Shown: positions 14,901 through 27,829, counted from the stretch's first letter. The stretch is 64,000 nt of DNA from Viscum album (GCA_963277665.1 OY728143.1:535342394-535406393); one strand, 5' to 3'. Notes: a model not told the origin generated them from the sequence alone. Numbers and translations are program-made.

Positions 14901-16634
14901 AGTCAAATATATCTTCTTTGAAATCTCACATTAAAATGTAATATTTATTAAAATAGGAATAGGAAAACATCAACATTAGTTTAAATAAAATATTATATGT
15001 GTCATAATACATTTCTCATATCTACTAATTGTAAATAACTTGACCCAAGGATGATTATTGTTGAAATACAGTTGAACAATATGATTTTTTTCAATAGTTT
15101 TTTTATGTTTATTAACTTTTTGATAAAATTTATTTTATTAAATGTTTATCAATTATATAATTTATGCGTCATCAATGTATAAGACTTTAAGTTCAATGTT
15201 TAGTTCATAAAAATTACAAATAAATTACCATTATAAATAAAAAAATCTTTAAAATGATTATTTGTAGTCTAATTCAGATTTTCAATGACCTTATATTAAA
15301 AATAATATATTTATTAAAATTTTTGTAAGACATATTTAACTATTATTTAAATAAAATATATTAAATTTTCTAATCTAATCCAAGTGGCTTCCAAAGGATA
15401 AAATTTCAATCTAATGATTACTTAGATTGAAAAAAAATAAGCCAATGATACTAGAAAAAGTGTTAGGGTAATTTTATAATATTAATATTACCTATAATTA
15501 CCTGATTTACCTTTTTATTATATTAATAAAAAGTATTGAAGTTCCTATTAATAATGCCCAAAAATACAAATAAATCTATTTAAATAATGTGGATCTACTG
15601 ATTAAAAATATGGAATCCATTTTTAAAAATAAAAAACATAGAATTTTTAGTAATTAATTTAACATTATTCACATTATTTGAATTGGAAAGCATGTTTTAA
15701 AATATAAAACATTGAAAAAGATTAAAATGTTTTTATATCAAAATACGATGTAAAATTTATCTCAATTAACTAAATTATATTAAATAATAAATATATAATA
15801 TATGTATATTTTAAAACGATTTAATAATATAAAATAAACATATAAATTATTTCGATGAATAATGTTTTCAACTAAAATTTAGTTTATTTTTACATTTTAT
15901 CAATACATAAAACAATTAGAAAAAAAATCTAAAATTCAACGAATGTAAATTTTTATACCCTTATTCCAAAGAAGAGTTATATTATTAAAAATAGAATATA
16001 AAATGTGTTGGAAACAATATTTAAAATGGGTATTTCATCAAAAGATGACAATTTATTATTATTATTTTAAATACTTCTTTTATATGAAAATTTGTATTTG
16101 ATCTTATATCATGATTAGATAACATATAAGAATAATGTTAAAGATTATATCGAATATATTACATAAATATTTAATTATTAAAATTTATAAAAAGTGATTT
16201 TATTATTTTATAAACTCTATTATTTTCATTTAAATAGTTTTTCATCAAACATTTCCTTTTATTTGAAAAGGGTTGTATTTTTATTTATAATAAATTTCAC
16301 ACGAAATAATTAATTATATATATACATGTGTAAATTATATTTTTATAATTTAGTTAAAATTTTTCAAACCCACCAATATAATGTCTAGGTTATAAGTAAA
16401 CAAAATAATATTTAGTTGTTCACATAAACTCAGTCTTTTGTGAAATGAATTATATCAAAAGAACCTGAAATCATGTGTAACACAAGACAATAATAGTATT
16501 ACTTATGTCGAAAGCTAATCTGTTGTTGTGTGTTGCGCAATATTATCTTGGTTAATTTTACAACTACAGATATCAAAAACATATATAAATACATAAATAA
16601 ATAACTATCTCATAAAATATATCGGGGTGTTACA
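11950..16634 (-). repeat. Element C: full-length 5' LTR
   Basis: A 4.7-kb LTR on the minus strand, from TGTAACACCCCGAT at 16634 to TTATA at 11950. It keeps the central regulatory block missing from the 3' LTR: a TATA box (14086-14093) and, downstream on the minus strand, two copies of a GTACGTA-containing segment (13656-13664 and 13849-13856), the second next to a GAGACGG/CCGTCTC match to the ACGGAATACCGTCTCCA motif of element E. Homology to E's LTR is visible only in such islands. Confidence 0.7.
14086..14093 (-). promoter_or_regulatory. LTR TATA box, element C
   Basis: TATAAATA on the minus strand within the middle of the 5' LTR, followed downstream by a CT-rich leader. The same TATAAATA occurs in the LTR at 46795. 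The promoter assignment rests on position and sequence only. Confidence 0.5.
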
Positions 16635-16683
16635 TTTGTAATAAAGTAAGCACTGGTTCTAGGTTACAAGATTTGTGGTTATA
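16635..16683 (+). repeat. Element B: 5' LTR, right tail
   Basis: This 49-base tail matches the last 50 bases of B's 3' LTR (about 33076-33127), including GGTTACAAGATTT against GGTTTACAAGATTT. It ends GGTTATA just before the primer binding site. It proves that element C split this LTR. Confidence 0.65.
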
Positions 16684-16688
16684 GCAGT

Positions 16689-16700
16689 TGGTATTAGGGG
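16689..16700 (+). other. Element B: primer binding site
   Basis: TGGTATTAGGGG follows B's LTR end after five bases. It is a decayed form of TGGTATCAGAG, the complement of the initiator tRNA-Met 3' end. Confidence 0.6.
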
Positions 16701-16964
16701 AATTGTTGTGGAAACACTCAGAGGTGGATTCCACAAATCCACGATATGGTAACATTAACATGTGATAGAATTTGGGGAAATTTTATAATTATAGGATTAT
16801 ATCATCAATGTTTTGGTAATGGATTTATTATGTGGTTATTCCTGAAAATACATTCCATTGTGGAACTAAAAGTGAATGTGGTTTTGTAATAGAGGTGTCT
16901 ATGGGTAAAAACCCTAAGATGTTTTGGTCAAGTAATATTCTTCATCATTCTAGAGCACAATATT
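16701..16964 (+). other. Element B: leader fragment before element D
   Basis: Untranslated leader or early gag sequence of element B between its primer binding site and the insertion of element D. No open frame or motif is visible. The last five bases (ATATT) are one copy of D's target duplication. Confidence 0.5.
16960..16964. repeat. Target site duplication of element D, left copy
   Basis: ATATT immediately before D's LTR start; identical to 25167-25171 immediately after its end. Five bases is the usual gypsy duplication length, though AT-rich context makes a chance match possible. Confidence 0.55.
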
Positions 16965-19418
16965 TTTCACATAAATAACATATTTTAAAGTTAAATTTCA
17001 TTTAATTTCCACTAATTCTTTGTTTTAGAGGTTTCCCATTCATTTCTGGAGGAAAGGATGAGTTTTCATGATTTGGGAAAAATCGAGAGCTCATTTGTAT
17101 ATTTAAAAACTGATTTTTTATTATTTTATAACTATTTAATTTTTAAATATTATTCACCCATTCCACTTCCAAAATCTCCTCCACTAGCCTTCTAACACCA
17201 AAAATGAAATTTTGACCCCATAAAAATCCATAACAATGTGTTAGTTGGGTTTGTATTTAAGAATTTGACCCTAAGAAGCTCAAGCCCACTCCCATGGACT
17301 TTCCCCCCTCCTTTGAGTTCTTTTAAATTGCGAAGAAGGGCAGAACTTCATAGGGTGTCTCAAATCAGCCAGAATTGATGAGGTAACTTCATCCCTTATT
17401 AACTATCTCAATTATTACTCTTTTCCCACCATTCCCATTCCTAAATGACCTCCTAAATATTGTTCGAACAACCCCTGAATTTTGTCTAATTTAAATTTCA
17501 TCTACTATTGTTTTGGAATTATTACATCAGGATACTTCAAGTAAGTGAGTCTATTTCTTTCCTCTTTCAAATTGATTAGGGTTTAAATTGTTTTTATCAG
17601 GGTTTATTCCCTCTTCCTTGAATTCCCAAATGACCAGGGGGTAGGGTTTCAAACCTAAGGTTTAACCTTGGGTTTTTGTTTCCAATTTGTGTGGATTCAG
17701 GTTTTATTTCACTTCCTTGAGGTGCGATGGTGACGCGGTTTAGGTTTCTCACCATGTTTTGAGGGTCTCGACATAAAAGGTAGGTGATTCCACTTTTTAT
17801 GCCATACTTGTGACATATCTACTATGTTTATTATTTTTTCATGTTTAACCCATTGATTTGGTGCTGCAAAAATTGGTTTTAGTGGTGTTTGTAATGCAAG
17901 TGAATTTTAAGGGCTAATTTCATGTGAATTTTTTTTTCATATAAATCTTTTATTGGTCGATTAAGGGATTCCTTTTAATTATTTAGTTGAACTTATTGAA
18001 CTGTATTATGGCTTGAAATAATTTTTTAAATGTTATTATTCTTTGGTATTTGCTGCAAATTTGGTTTGGGTAATGTTTATTAAGAAAACGGTTTTTGAGT
18101 AACAATTTGGTGTTGAATTGGGTGTTTTACATGGGTTTTCTATGAAATACTTATTGGGATTGTTTTATAACTCATGTAATGGGTTTTGAGAAATGTTTAA
18201 AGTGTGTTGGATTATGCTTTGATAAATATGAGTATGAATATGATGTTCAAGTGGGGTTTTTGAAGGGTTTTGGCTGCAAAATAAAGAATGATTTGGAGAA
18301 GTTGTTTTATTGAAACTAAAAGTGTTTGGTTGTATGTTTTAAATGGTATAAAATGTGTGTAGATAATGTACTTATTATATTTTACCATTAGTGGTGTTTT
18401 ATATGAACATGGATATTTGTATCATTCATTAATTTTTTGAGCACAAAGGGGGAAGCTCGGGTACCTAGGCAGGGCGGATGTGTACTAGTACGGCTAGTGG
18501 ACTGGATGGGTTTTGTCCCTGTTTCTCCTAGAATTTAGATAACGACAAATCTAAAAGAACTGTATGGATTATTATTGGGAACCACAAGGTTTTTGGTATG
18601 TTCTCTACTAGTGTCTTTTGAATGAGAACAAATTTTACAATGGTTACATTACACTGAGGTATGAGGTACATGGGGCCCGAGACAGTCTAGTGCCTAGGGG
18701 TGTTCTCGATTTTGTTTCCCAATGCGGTTGTGGTATTTTACCATGTATTGGGGTGTTTTTGAAGTAATTTACAGTAGATATCATGTCTATTTAAATGTGT
18801 GAACTTTCTAAAAACATTATCTTGAAAACTATTTTCAATTGAAAGTTTCATTTCTATAATTTTATCAATGCTTTTCTTTGCCTATTAAAACCGCTTTCTT
18901 TTTCACATTTTATTGAATGTTATTTGGACTAATTTGGTGGTATCCTATTTGTATTTGGATAACACCCTACTTACACAATTGTGTGTAAGTAGACTTGGTT
19001 ATTTTTGTTTTCACAGGTTGGGTACAGTTTTTTTAGTTCCAGTGGTTTGGGTTTTTAGTAGGTCCTTGATGGTGAAGTCTTGCGGAGATGGATTTAAGGA
19101 GGTTCCCCTTTCCATGAGGATTATTGGACTATTACCATTTGGTTTTGTACCTATTTTATAGTCCTGTTGAGTTGTTTTAAAATATGTAACTCAGTTATTA
19201 TTTTTTTTAAAAGGTTGTTTGGATTGAAAAATCCACATTCGTTTTATTGGATCCTGTTTTAGTTCTATGTTTATAAACTCTTGTAAATCATTACTAATTT
19301 TAATTTTATGATACCAAGGTAATTCTACCATCCCATGGGGATTGGTAATGCCCTTCAAGTCTTGTCACAGTTTCGGTTTGGTGCCAGGTTCGGTGGCGAC
19401 CAGATTTGGTTCGTGACA
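16965..19418 (+). repeat. Element D: 5' LTR
   Basis: It matches the 3' LTR throughout: for example 17040-17100 with 22690-22750, 18440-18500 with 24190-24250, 18660-18720 with 24410-24470 and 19020-19080 with 24765-24825. By eye most positions agree, with scattered indels. Frames such as 18913-19161 lie inside the LTR and reappear shifted in the other copy, so they are not genes. Confidence 0.7.
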
Positions 19419-19421
19419 AAA

Positions 19422-19433
19422 TGGTATCAGAGA
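19422..19433 (+). other. Element D: primer binding site (tRNA-Met)
   Basis: TGGTATCAGAGA lies three bases after the LTR end GTGACA, complementary to the 3' end of plant initiator tRNA-Met. Confidence 0.8.
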
Positions 19434-22400
19434 AGGTTCACTCTCTTTGGGTCAGGTTATTTGGGGAACAGTCATGATAGCCTTGATTTAGGATTGTGGG
19501 GACTAGGAATTTATGTTATGAGTATTTTGGTTGATCATCACACCTCATGATGGGATTAAAGTCTCCATGGGAAGTTGGGACCCTTCTGAGTGCTTTGGTT
19601 TTCTTGGTTTAATGATGATTAGTGTAAATGAAAAGAGAGTTGGGTTAATGGTCTCATCAAGCTCGTAGGGACTGTAAATCCATGTGGAGCTGGGGATATT
19701 CTCTAGAACACTCTCTATGATATTGAATTGATTGGAATATGACCTCCAACCATATTTCCAAGTCACCCATTTAAACTAGTTTCCTCTTGCATTATCTTGT
19801 GTTCATTGGTTTTGAAATCATGGAACTTTGGTCTTAAAGTGGTTTGGTTTTATGAAGTGTAATTTCTTTGGGAAATTATTTTCAAATAAATATGGAATGG
19901 TTTGACTTATAAAATAGTGTAACTGAATATTCAGAATTATTTTTTAATGGAAAATAATATTCATGCACCTCCTTTGAATGAAGAAACTATATTGAAGTTG
20001 GTTTCGAAAAACTGTTTCCAATAGAGTTTTCTAAACTATTGAATGATTTTTTAATGGGATGAGATGTTTTGAAATTGATGTAAATAACATGAATATGAGT
20101 TTTCATTATAATAATTGTGCCTTTCTGAAAAGTTTTTTATGTGGTAATTTGGGTTTGATCTCCTGGTTAGTTGTTTTGGGAAAAAGAATGTGTTGGTTGA
20201 CCATTTTGGTTTTGAACAGTGCAAAGAATATTTGTTTTAACCTTTGGTATTTTCATGAGAAACCACATGTAGGGGGTTATATGGGATGATGGATGGTAGA
20301 TGGCATGACTGGATGTGTGTCGGGATGGATATGAGGAGGGTTCTTGGTGTGGCACAAAAACATGCATGTGTGAGGCCCATGGGGTTCCATTGGTGGATAC
20401 ACTTACCGCTAAACTGTTAGTATTCAATGAAATGGTTTTAAAGAAAAACATGATGTCTTGATGAATAGTTTGGGATGTTTTGAATTATGGTTTTTTGTAG
20501 ATGTTGATGTTGTGGAATTTTTTCTTTCTAGGAACCCCACTTGTTTGAGCAGTGTTTTGGTTTTGTGTTTGGTCGGTAAGTTGGGTTAAAGGGATGATTA
20601 GGGGTCCCCTCTGAGGATATTTTGGGAAGACTTTATGATGTTTTCCTTGATCTGTTTGGATTTTGTTGAGGTATATCATGACCAATGGACCATCTTGGTT
20701 GGGTCCACGGGTTTAATCATTGGATAAGGTATGCCCCATTAAGGGTTATCGTACAACTGAAGTGCAACCCAAATTGTTTCACTATTTGATGACACTCCAG
20801 TTGATCAATATAAGGAATATTTTTCTTGAGATTTTCAGATTGAGTCTATAACCTTTATTTTCTTTGTTTTGTGTATCATCTTGTATAGGGGGAGTGATCA
20901 TGGAAGGTTTAAGGAGACCTTAGCTTCTTATGTTTCATGATTTGCCGAAGGTGGAAGTGGTCTAGGGTTGTTAGCATATATGAGTATCTGGATGGTGTCT
21001 AAGAGGTCCTCTCAATCCTTCATAGTCTTTTTGAATAAATACATCACATTAAAATACCATTGTGGGAAATATGGTCACGAGAGGATATCGTGGCCACTTT
21101 CTAGAATTGTGTGTTGTTTTGGTATGTTGTATAAGGTCCCTCTCAATGTATTCTTTGTATAAATCACCATGGTCCTCTTTGGTGACGCCTTATGATGTCA
21201 TGTTCTCGATTGACCATAAAGGGGAATTTCATGAAATCCTATGAGAGTCCTAGTTATTATAGGCAAATTTATCCCTTGGAAAAACATCAAAATCATTCAT
21301 TTTAGAGAATGGTGAGTGTAGGTTTTCTTTAATTCTATTATTTCTCTCCCGAAGAAACAAGGTGTGATATGTGTTCATATTATAAGCCCTTGTTTTAGTG
21401 AAATATCAGGATTGAGTAATGTGACATTGGAATGTGTTATGTCTGGAAAACTTATATGGGATTGTGTTTTATTTTTTGTTGGAACCGAAAGAAGAATTCT
21501 CATTCAATGGGATTCTAACGACTAACTGTGAGGCTGAATATGCTTCAATCATTTATGCTCTATCTATAGGGCTTGTAGATAAGTTGGCTCATAGTCATGG
21601 GAAATCCCAGGGAAATTTAAACCCTTATACAATTTCCTATCCTAAATATGAAAGATTGGAAGAGTTTAAACCTTTGTTATCATAATATTTCTTATGTTTT
21701 TCACATTTGGTGGAAATAGGTAGAGGGCCTTGTACCCATGTCATCGCACAATGTCATTCCCTCCCCCTTTGGTTTCCATTAAGTCTTTGGAGAACGGTTG
21801 GAAATTTGTCTAGATAGGATGAGCACAAGGGTTGTGAATGATTAAGAGTGACCACGTTCTAGGAACCCATGTGGTAAGATTGATCAGCACAGTTAGTTCA
21901 CAGTTTCACAAAATTTGCGTACTAACCGTGCGGCCTTCCAAAATCTTGAAATTTTTGGGTCTTTCTATGTTGAACCATGATGGTTGGTTAAGATTGTTGG
22001 TTCTTATGGTGGGGATACCCACTATGATTCCCATGTATGTTCCTTCATAAATTTTTAATGGAAGTATACCCTATGTACCAGGAAGTCCGTTCAGGCCTCC
22101 CCCTATTAGTGTCGTGATTCTGTCTCGGAAAAAAAATATTGGTCATCTCTTATGGTGGGGAGCGTATTTGTGTCCCCCTTGTACCAGTAACATAGATTTA
22201 TCCATGGTCTTGGCTTGGTATATATAGTATCATTTAGAGCTATCTAGCTACCAACATCTTCCTCGATTAAACATTGGGAATGGAGAGAACCCAATTTTTT
22301 AGTTAAAGTAAGGTAAGTGTAACCTTGTTCAAAGTTGTTGTTCGTTTGGGTGAATTTCTTGAGTCTAGTTTGGATAGTGTTCTAGGAGTTTTATTTTGGG

Positions 22401-22607
22401 ATAAAGTATGAATGTGATTGATCATTTTAGGAAAGTGGTGTTTTTTTGTTGTGAGAGTAATCCTTCCTTAATTGATCACTGGACATGTTTTGGCCTTTGG
22501 GGGTGAAACCTGGCATGGGTGTACCTATTGGTTTTTCAGTTGGGTTTGGTTGTTGCCTTGACCTTGTTCTGACTTTTCTTGGTGGAATGCTTTTAATGTG
22601 AAAAGAA
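19434..22607 (+). pseudogene. Element D: degenerate interior with RNase H trace
   Basis: The interior is 3.2 kb, much shorter than a full gypsy gag-pol, and has many stops. The best protein trace is a plus-strand frame at 21434-21685 containing GIVF, then FSFNGILTTNCEAEYASI and ALSIGL. This resembles the plant gypsy RNase H block around the conserved TNN.AEY motif, in which the glutamate is catalytic. That wording is typical of Tat/Athila-like elements rather than chromoviruses, but the match is short. I see no reverse transcriptase, integrase or zinc-knuckle motif. Either most of gag-pol was deleted or decay has hidden it. Minus-strand frames here are shadows. Confidence 0.45.
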
Positions 22608-25166
22608 TTTTCAGATACATAACTTCTTTTGAAGATAAATTTCATTTAATTTTGCATTAATTCTTTGTTTTAGTGGTTTCCCATTCATTTCCGGAGGAAA
22701 GGGTGGGTGTTCATGATTTGGGCCAAATCGGGAGCCCAATTCCAGATTTAAAAACTGATTTTGATTATTGTATAACTATTTTATTTGTAAATATTTTTCA
22801 CCCATTCCACTTCCAAAATATCTTCCAATGTCCTTTTAACACAAAAAATGAAATTTGGACCCCATAAAAATCCATAAAAATGGGGTATTTGGGTTTTTAT
22901 TTAAGAATTGGGCCAACCCGAAAGCCACCTTTTCAGTTTTAAATTGTTTCTTTAAATTTTTAATATCATATTCATTATAATGAATTTTTCAGTGATTCCA
23001 TATCATATTCTACCTTAAGAAGTCTATCCGTGCTCCCATGGACTTTTCCCCCTCCTTAGAGCTCTTTGAAATCGCTAATTAGGGCAGAACTGCAAAGGGT
23101 GTCTCAAATCGGCCAAAATTGAAGAGGTAACTTCATCCCTTCTTAAATCTATCAATTCTTACTCATTTTCCTCCATTCAAGTTCATAAATGTCCTCCTAA
23201 TTTTTTTTCGAACAAACCCTGAATTTTTTATGTTTTCAATATCATCTACTACTATTTTGGAGTTATTACTTCAGGATACTTCAAGTAAGTTATTCAATTT
23301 CGTGTCTCTTTCAAATTGCTCAGGGTTTAATTTGTTTTTATTAGGTTTTATATCTACTTCCTAGAATTCCAAAATGAACAGTGGGTGGGGTTTTGAATCT
23401 AAGGTTTAACCTTGGGTTTTCTTTTCCAATTTCTGTGGTTTTAGGTTTTATTTCACTTCCTTGAGTTGTGGTGGTGGTGGGGTTTATGTTTCGCGCCATG
23501 TTTTGATGGTTTCGACATAAAAGGTCGGTGATTCCACATTGTATGATATCATTGTGACATAAATACTGTGTTTATTATTCTTTCATGTTTAAACCATTGA
23601 TTTGGTGTTGAAAAAATTTGTTTTAGTGGTGTTTATATTGCAAGTGAATTTTAAGGGCTGATTTCATGTGAAATTTGTTTTTTTTTCATATATATCTTTT
23701 ATTGGTTGATTAATGGATTTAGATTAATTATTTAGTTGAACTTATTGAACTATATTATGGATTAAAATAATGGTTAAATGTTATTATTCTTTTATTTTTT
23801 CTGCAAAATTGGTTTGGGTAATGTTTGTTAAGAAAACGGTTTTTTAGTACCAATTTGGTGTGGAATTGGGTGTTTTACATGGGTTTTCTTTGAGATGATT
23901 GTTGGGATTGTTTTATAACTCATGTGATGAGTTTAAAGAATTGTTTAAAGTGTTTTGGATTCTGTTTTGATAAATTTTAGTATAAATATGATGTTCAAGT
24001 GGGGTTTTCAAAGGGTTTTGGGTGCAAAACAAGGAATGATTTGGAGAAGTTGTTTTATTGAAACTCAAAGTGTTTTGTTGTGTGTTTTAAATGGTATAAA
24101 ATAATTTTAGCTATTGTACTAATTATATTTTACCAGTAGTGGTCTTTTATATGAAAATGGATATATGTATCATTCTTTAATTGTTTCAGCACAAAGGGGG
24201 AAGCCCGGGTACCTAGGTGGGGCGAATGTGTACTACTACGGTTAGTGGACCTGATGGGTTTTGTCCTTATTTAATCTAAATTTGGATAATGAAAACTCTA
24301 AATAAAATATGTGGAGTATTATTGGGGACATATAGGTTATGCGTATGTTGCCTACTAGTGGCCCGTGCACGAGAACAGATTTTACTATGGTTGAATTACC
24401 CCGAGGTATGAGGTACATGGGGCCCGAGACTATCTAGTGCCTAGGGGTGTTCCCGATATTGTTGCTCAATGTGGTTGTGGTATTTTACAATGTATTAGGG
24501 TTCTTTTGGATGTAATTTACAGTATCTATCAAGTCTATTTAAATGTGTGAACATTCTAAAAACATTATCTTGAAAAATATTTTCATTTGAAAGTTTCATT
24601 TCTTGGATTTTATCATTGCTTTTCTTTGCGTATTAAACCCGCTTTCTTTTTCGCATTTTATTTCATACTCTTTGGAATCATTGTATGGTATCCTATTGGG
24701 CTTTGGCTCACACCCAACTTACTCCTTTGGGTGTAAGTATACTTGGTTATTATTTTTTTCGCAGGTTGGGTACAGTTTTTTTAGTTCCAGTGGTTCGGGT
24801 TTCTAGCAGGTCCTTGGTAGGGAAGTCTTGTCGAGATGGCTTAAGGGCAGTGCCCCTTGCCATGAGGATTCTTGGGCTGTTACATTTTGGTTTTGTACAT
24901 TTTTTATAGTCTTATTGATTTTTTTTAAAATATGTAATTCATTTCTGATTTTTTGAAAATGATTATTTGGATTGAAAATTCCAGATTCGTTTTATTGGAT
25001 TCTTTTGTTGTTCTATGCTTATAAACTCGGGTAAATCTTTTCCAATTTTCATTTTATGATACCCAGGAACTTGTGCCAGCCCACGGGGATAGGAAACTCC
25101 CATATGGTCATGTCAAGGGTTGGGTTTGGTGCCAGGTTCGGTGATGACCATATTCGGTTTGTGACA
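22608..25166 (+). repeat. Element D: 3' LTR
   Basis: Partner of the LTR at 16965-19418, about 100 bases longer because it includes a stretch near 22925-23005 that the 5' copy lacks. It ends GTGACA followed by ATATT. Confidence 0.65.
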
Positions 25167-25171
25167 ATATT
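25167..25171. repeat. Target site duplication of element D, right copy
   Basis: ATATT directly after GTGACA, identical to 16960-16964. Confidence 0.55.
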
Positions 25172-26540
25172 TTTTCCCTTACAGTGTAATTATTTTGAAA
25201 CTCTTATATTGATATGATAATGTTATATCAGCTTTTATTTACAAACAACAATGTAAGATTTCAAAATATTTTTCTGATTTAGTGAAACACCAATGAAACC
25301 ATGTTAATGATTATAATATTAACAATGCATTAATTTTAAATTCATGTGAAGTGTTACACCAAAATTAGAATTATATACTATGATTCAACATTAAGAATTT
25401 TATGACCTAATTCAGTATGTTCCATTGTTTGTAAATGGAACTTGGTATAAATAATGGTATCAATTATCATTTTCAATTTATAAATTTATATAGAGATCAA
25501 GCCAGTAGATGTGGTGATAGAGAAAAACTAATCATTTCCATATTAGGGTATTTGACATAAGTTATTACTAATAACTATACCAATTATTGAAAAATAAGGA
25601 TTTATAAAATGATACACATCAATTGGATCATTCTATGTGATATAATCTCACATCATATAGTAGAACTATTAAATTAGTGGTAGCTGAAAGAATAATTAAG
25701 TCCCCTAAAAATATTTTTGGCCTTGAGATGTGGTGAAAGGGGGAAATTTATACATATATTGTATTTTATCAAAGGGGAAACTAATAAATTTGTGTTTTAA
25801 AACCACAATACTCAAGAGAATGAAGAAATATAACACATGAAATGGAGATCTTTTGAAGTAACTTTCTTCAACTGATATTTCCCTCATAATAAATGAACTA
25901 AACTGAAAAGAATGCTATGTAACCTTTAAAAGAATAAGAATGTGTTACTATATATGAGGTTACCTTTTCAATACTATATTGTTATTCTATATATTAATTA
26001 TATAATACCAAAAGATTATTGACTATTTCATTGAAGGGATTAAGCTAATCCTTTAAAGGGATCTAGTTTCAAAAATGTTTTCATCATATGATGAAATAGT
26101 TTTATATGAAATTAAAATAGATAATGAATTATATATATCCTATATATTTAAAGGAATTAATGATAAGAAAATATCATATGAACACAAAGAAAAATGGAAT
26201 CTCTCAAATAATAATAATAATTTTAAGTAATTTCCATCATGGGAAAATTATGGAATGAATTTTCCTTTAAAATTCATGAAGGGAATGTGAGTTTCTTTCA
26301 AGTGGGGAGATAAGTGTCATCTAGATAATTATTGTAAAGAAAATAATGATACCACTATTATAATGTTCTTTGAAAATAGATAAATAAGGAAATGTTCAAA
26401 TCAATATCTTATGCTTTAAGCGAACATAATAATGAATTTGGTAAGGGGAAAAGTCCATGATTATGGAATAACTACATATGAGGATGAGGTTCATAAAGAT
26501 CTGGTGGAATGTATAGAAATTATATCTTCCAATTTAGATA
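25172..26540 (+). pseudogene. Element B: probable gag region, unrecognisable
   Basis: By position between B's leader and its protease relic, this 1.4 kb should hold gag. I could not recognise a capsid motif or zinc knuckle in any frame. It is AT-rich with frequent stops. A 60-codon minus-strand frame at 25705-25887 has no recognisable motif and is not called. Confidence 0.35.
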
Positions 26541-27700
26541 ATGATTTATTCTATTTTTGATCCTATCACTATTACATATCTTCCGTATTTTCTAAGAACA
26601 TCAGATATTTCCCTAAAACCATAATTATGGAGATGACATTCATAAGTCTATTTGGAAATCTTGATGTAATAAGCATATATAAGGTAGTTCCTATTATAAA
26701 ACATAAATTTTCCTGAATAAAATATTTCATTATTATACCTATACTTGAATTTGATATAATCTTTCATATAGACTGACTTTCAAAATATGATGAAAAAAAT
26801 ATTGTAAAGAGACACAATATACAGAAGGAAAAGGTAACCATCAAATTGGGTACATACCTATTGTATAAGAATACATTAATCTATTTCTTGAGGAATTATT
26901 CGAAGATTCAAAAAAGAATGGAGTTTATTTTTCTTTTGATTAAATCCCTGATGAAAAGCAATTATAAAATACTCACTATATAATAGATAATGTGGAATAA
27001 ATGGAGTTGATTAATCAAATAGATGATTTTTGTGATAAGGGATTTATATACCCTATTGTTTCACCATGGGGAGCCCCTATTATTTTTATAAATAATATAG
27101 AATAGAATATAAATCATTATATTAAATAAAGATAATTCAATGCTATTATAATAAAAAAATAAGTCTTCTTTTCAAGAATTGATTAGTTATTTTATCAACT
27201 ACATAGAGCTCAGTATATTCCAATGATTAAAATTCATTCAGGGTATCATCAACTATGTTTAAAGAATTAATATATTCTAAAGAAAACATTTTTAATGAGT
27301 TATAATTATTAAAAAAATGACATTTCATTTTGATTCTCTATTTCTCACTCTATTTTTATTGATCTAATGAACATAGTATTCAATCGATATATTGTTGATT
27401 CTGTTGTGTTTTCTATTGAAGATGTCTCGGTTTATTATAAATGCTATGAGGACTATGATTATCAATTATGGGTTAATTTTTAGACTCTTATAATAATATG
27501 GATATATTTAAATTTTAGTAAGTATAAATTATGGATTCATAATTTTTCTTTTCATGGCCATATATTCTCTATGAATTGAATCTTAGGTTATCTTGTGAAA
27601 AAAAGGTAGTCTCACAAAAGGATTCACTAATGAATATAATGGATGTATATATTGTCGTTGGTTTTGTAGGTTTCTATCAATGATTTGTTAAAACAAATTA
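26541..27700 (+). pseudogene. Element B: protease and reverse transcriptase relic
   Basis: Broken plus-strand frames line up in order with the polyprotein of element E. At about 26745-26830 a FDII...LSKYD stretch sits where E has the MDWLS motif behind the aspartic protease. At 26890-26950 LFLEELFEDSKKNGVYFSF corresponds to the linker before reverse transcriptase. At 27022-27095 CDKGFIYPIVSPWGAPIIFI is the conserved start of the polymerase domain. SGYHQL appears near 27238. The catalytic FIDD box of E is replaced by SIED near 27410, with the following VYYK preserved. Stops and frame changes are numerous, so no enzyme can be made. The order and spacing leave little doubt about the family. Confidence 0.75.
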
Positions 27701-27829
27701 AATATTAGATTACCTATAAACCAAGATTACACATATAGGGGTTATGTTCATATGGGTATAAGAATGTGAAGAATGTATTAATGAATTAATGAGGATATTG
27801 TTTAATGCTCTAATTTTGACCCTGCCAAT

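Larger units (their letters stand above)
7275..16634 (-). mobile_element. Element C: non-coding gypsy-type LTR element (minus strand)
   Basis: A minus-strand LTR retrotransposon inserted in the 5' LTR of element B. On the minus strand it runs from the 5' LTR (11950-16634) through a tRNA-Met-type primer binding site (11935-11947), a 1.8-kb interior and a polypurine tract (about 10147-10160) to the 3' LTR (7275-10146). Both LTRs start TGTAAC and end TTATA, the same termini as element E. The interior shows no gag, protease, reverse transcriptase or integrase motif on either strand, so the element is non-autonomous, either a deletion derivative or a LARD-like form. Flanking five-base sequences (ATTAT, TTTGT) do not match well, so the target duplication has decayed. 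Confidence 0.75.
16965..25166 (+). mobile_element. Element D: old LTR retrotransposon in B's interior
   Basis: Two direct repeats of about 2.5 kb (16965-19418 and 22608-25166) flank a 3.2-kb interior. The right end of both is GTGACA and the left end of both is TTTCA, close to its inverted form TGTCAC. ATATT flanks the element on both sides (16960-16964 and 25167-25171), a five-base target duplication. A clear tRNA-Met-type primer binding site starts at 19422, and a purine-rich GAAAAGAA at 22600-22607 fits a polypurine tract. The interior is degenerate; the only protein signal is an RNase H-like block near 21430-21690. LTR sequence is unrelated to that of elements B, C and E. Lineage is uncertain. 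Confidence 0.7.

Noticed and set aside
20059..20685. Overlapping short frames on both strands in element D
   Set aside because: No motif, no consistent frame with the RNase H trace, and frequent stops around them.
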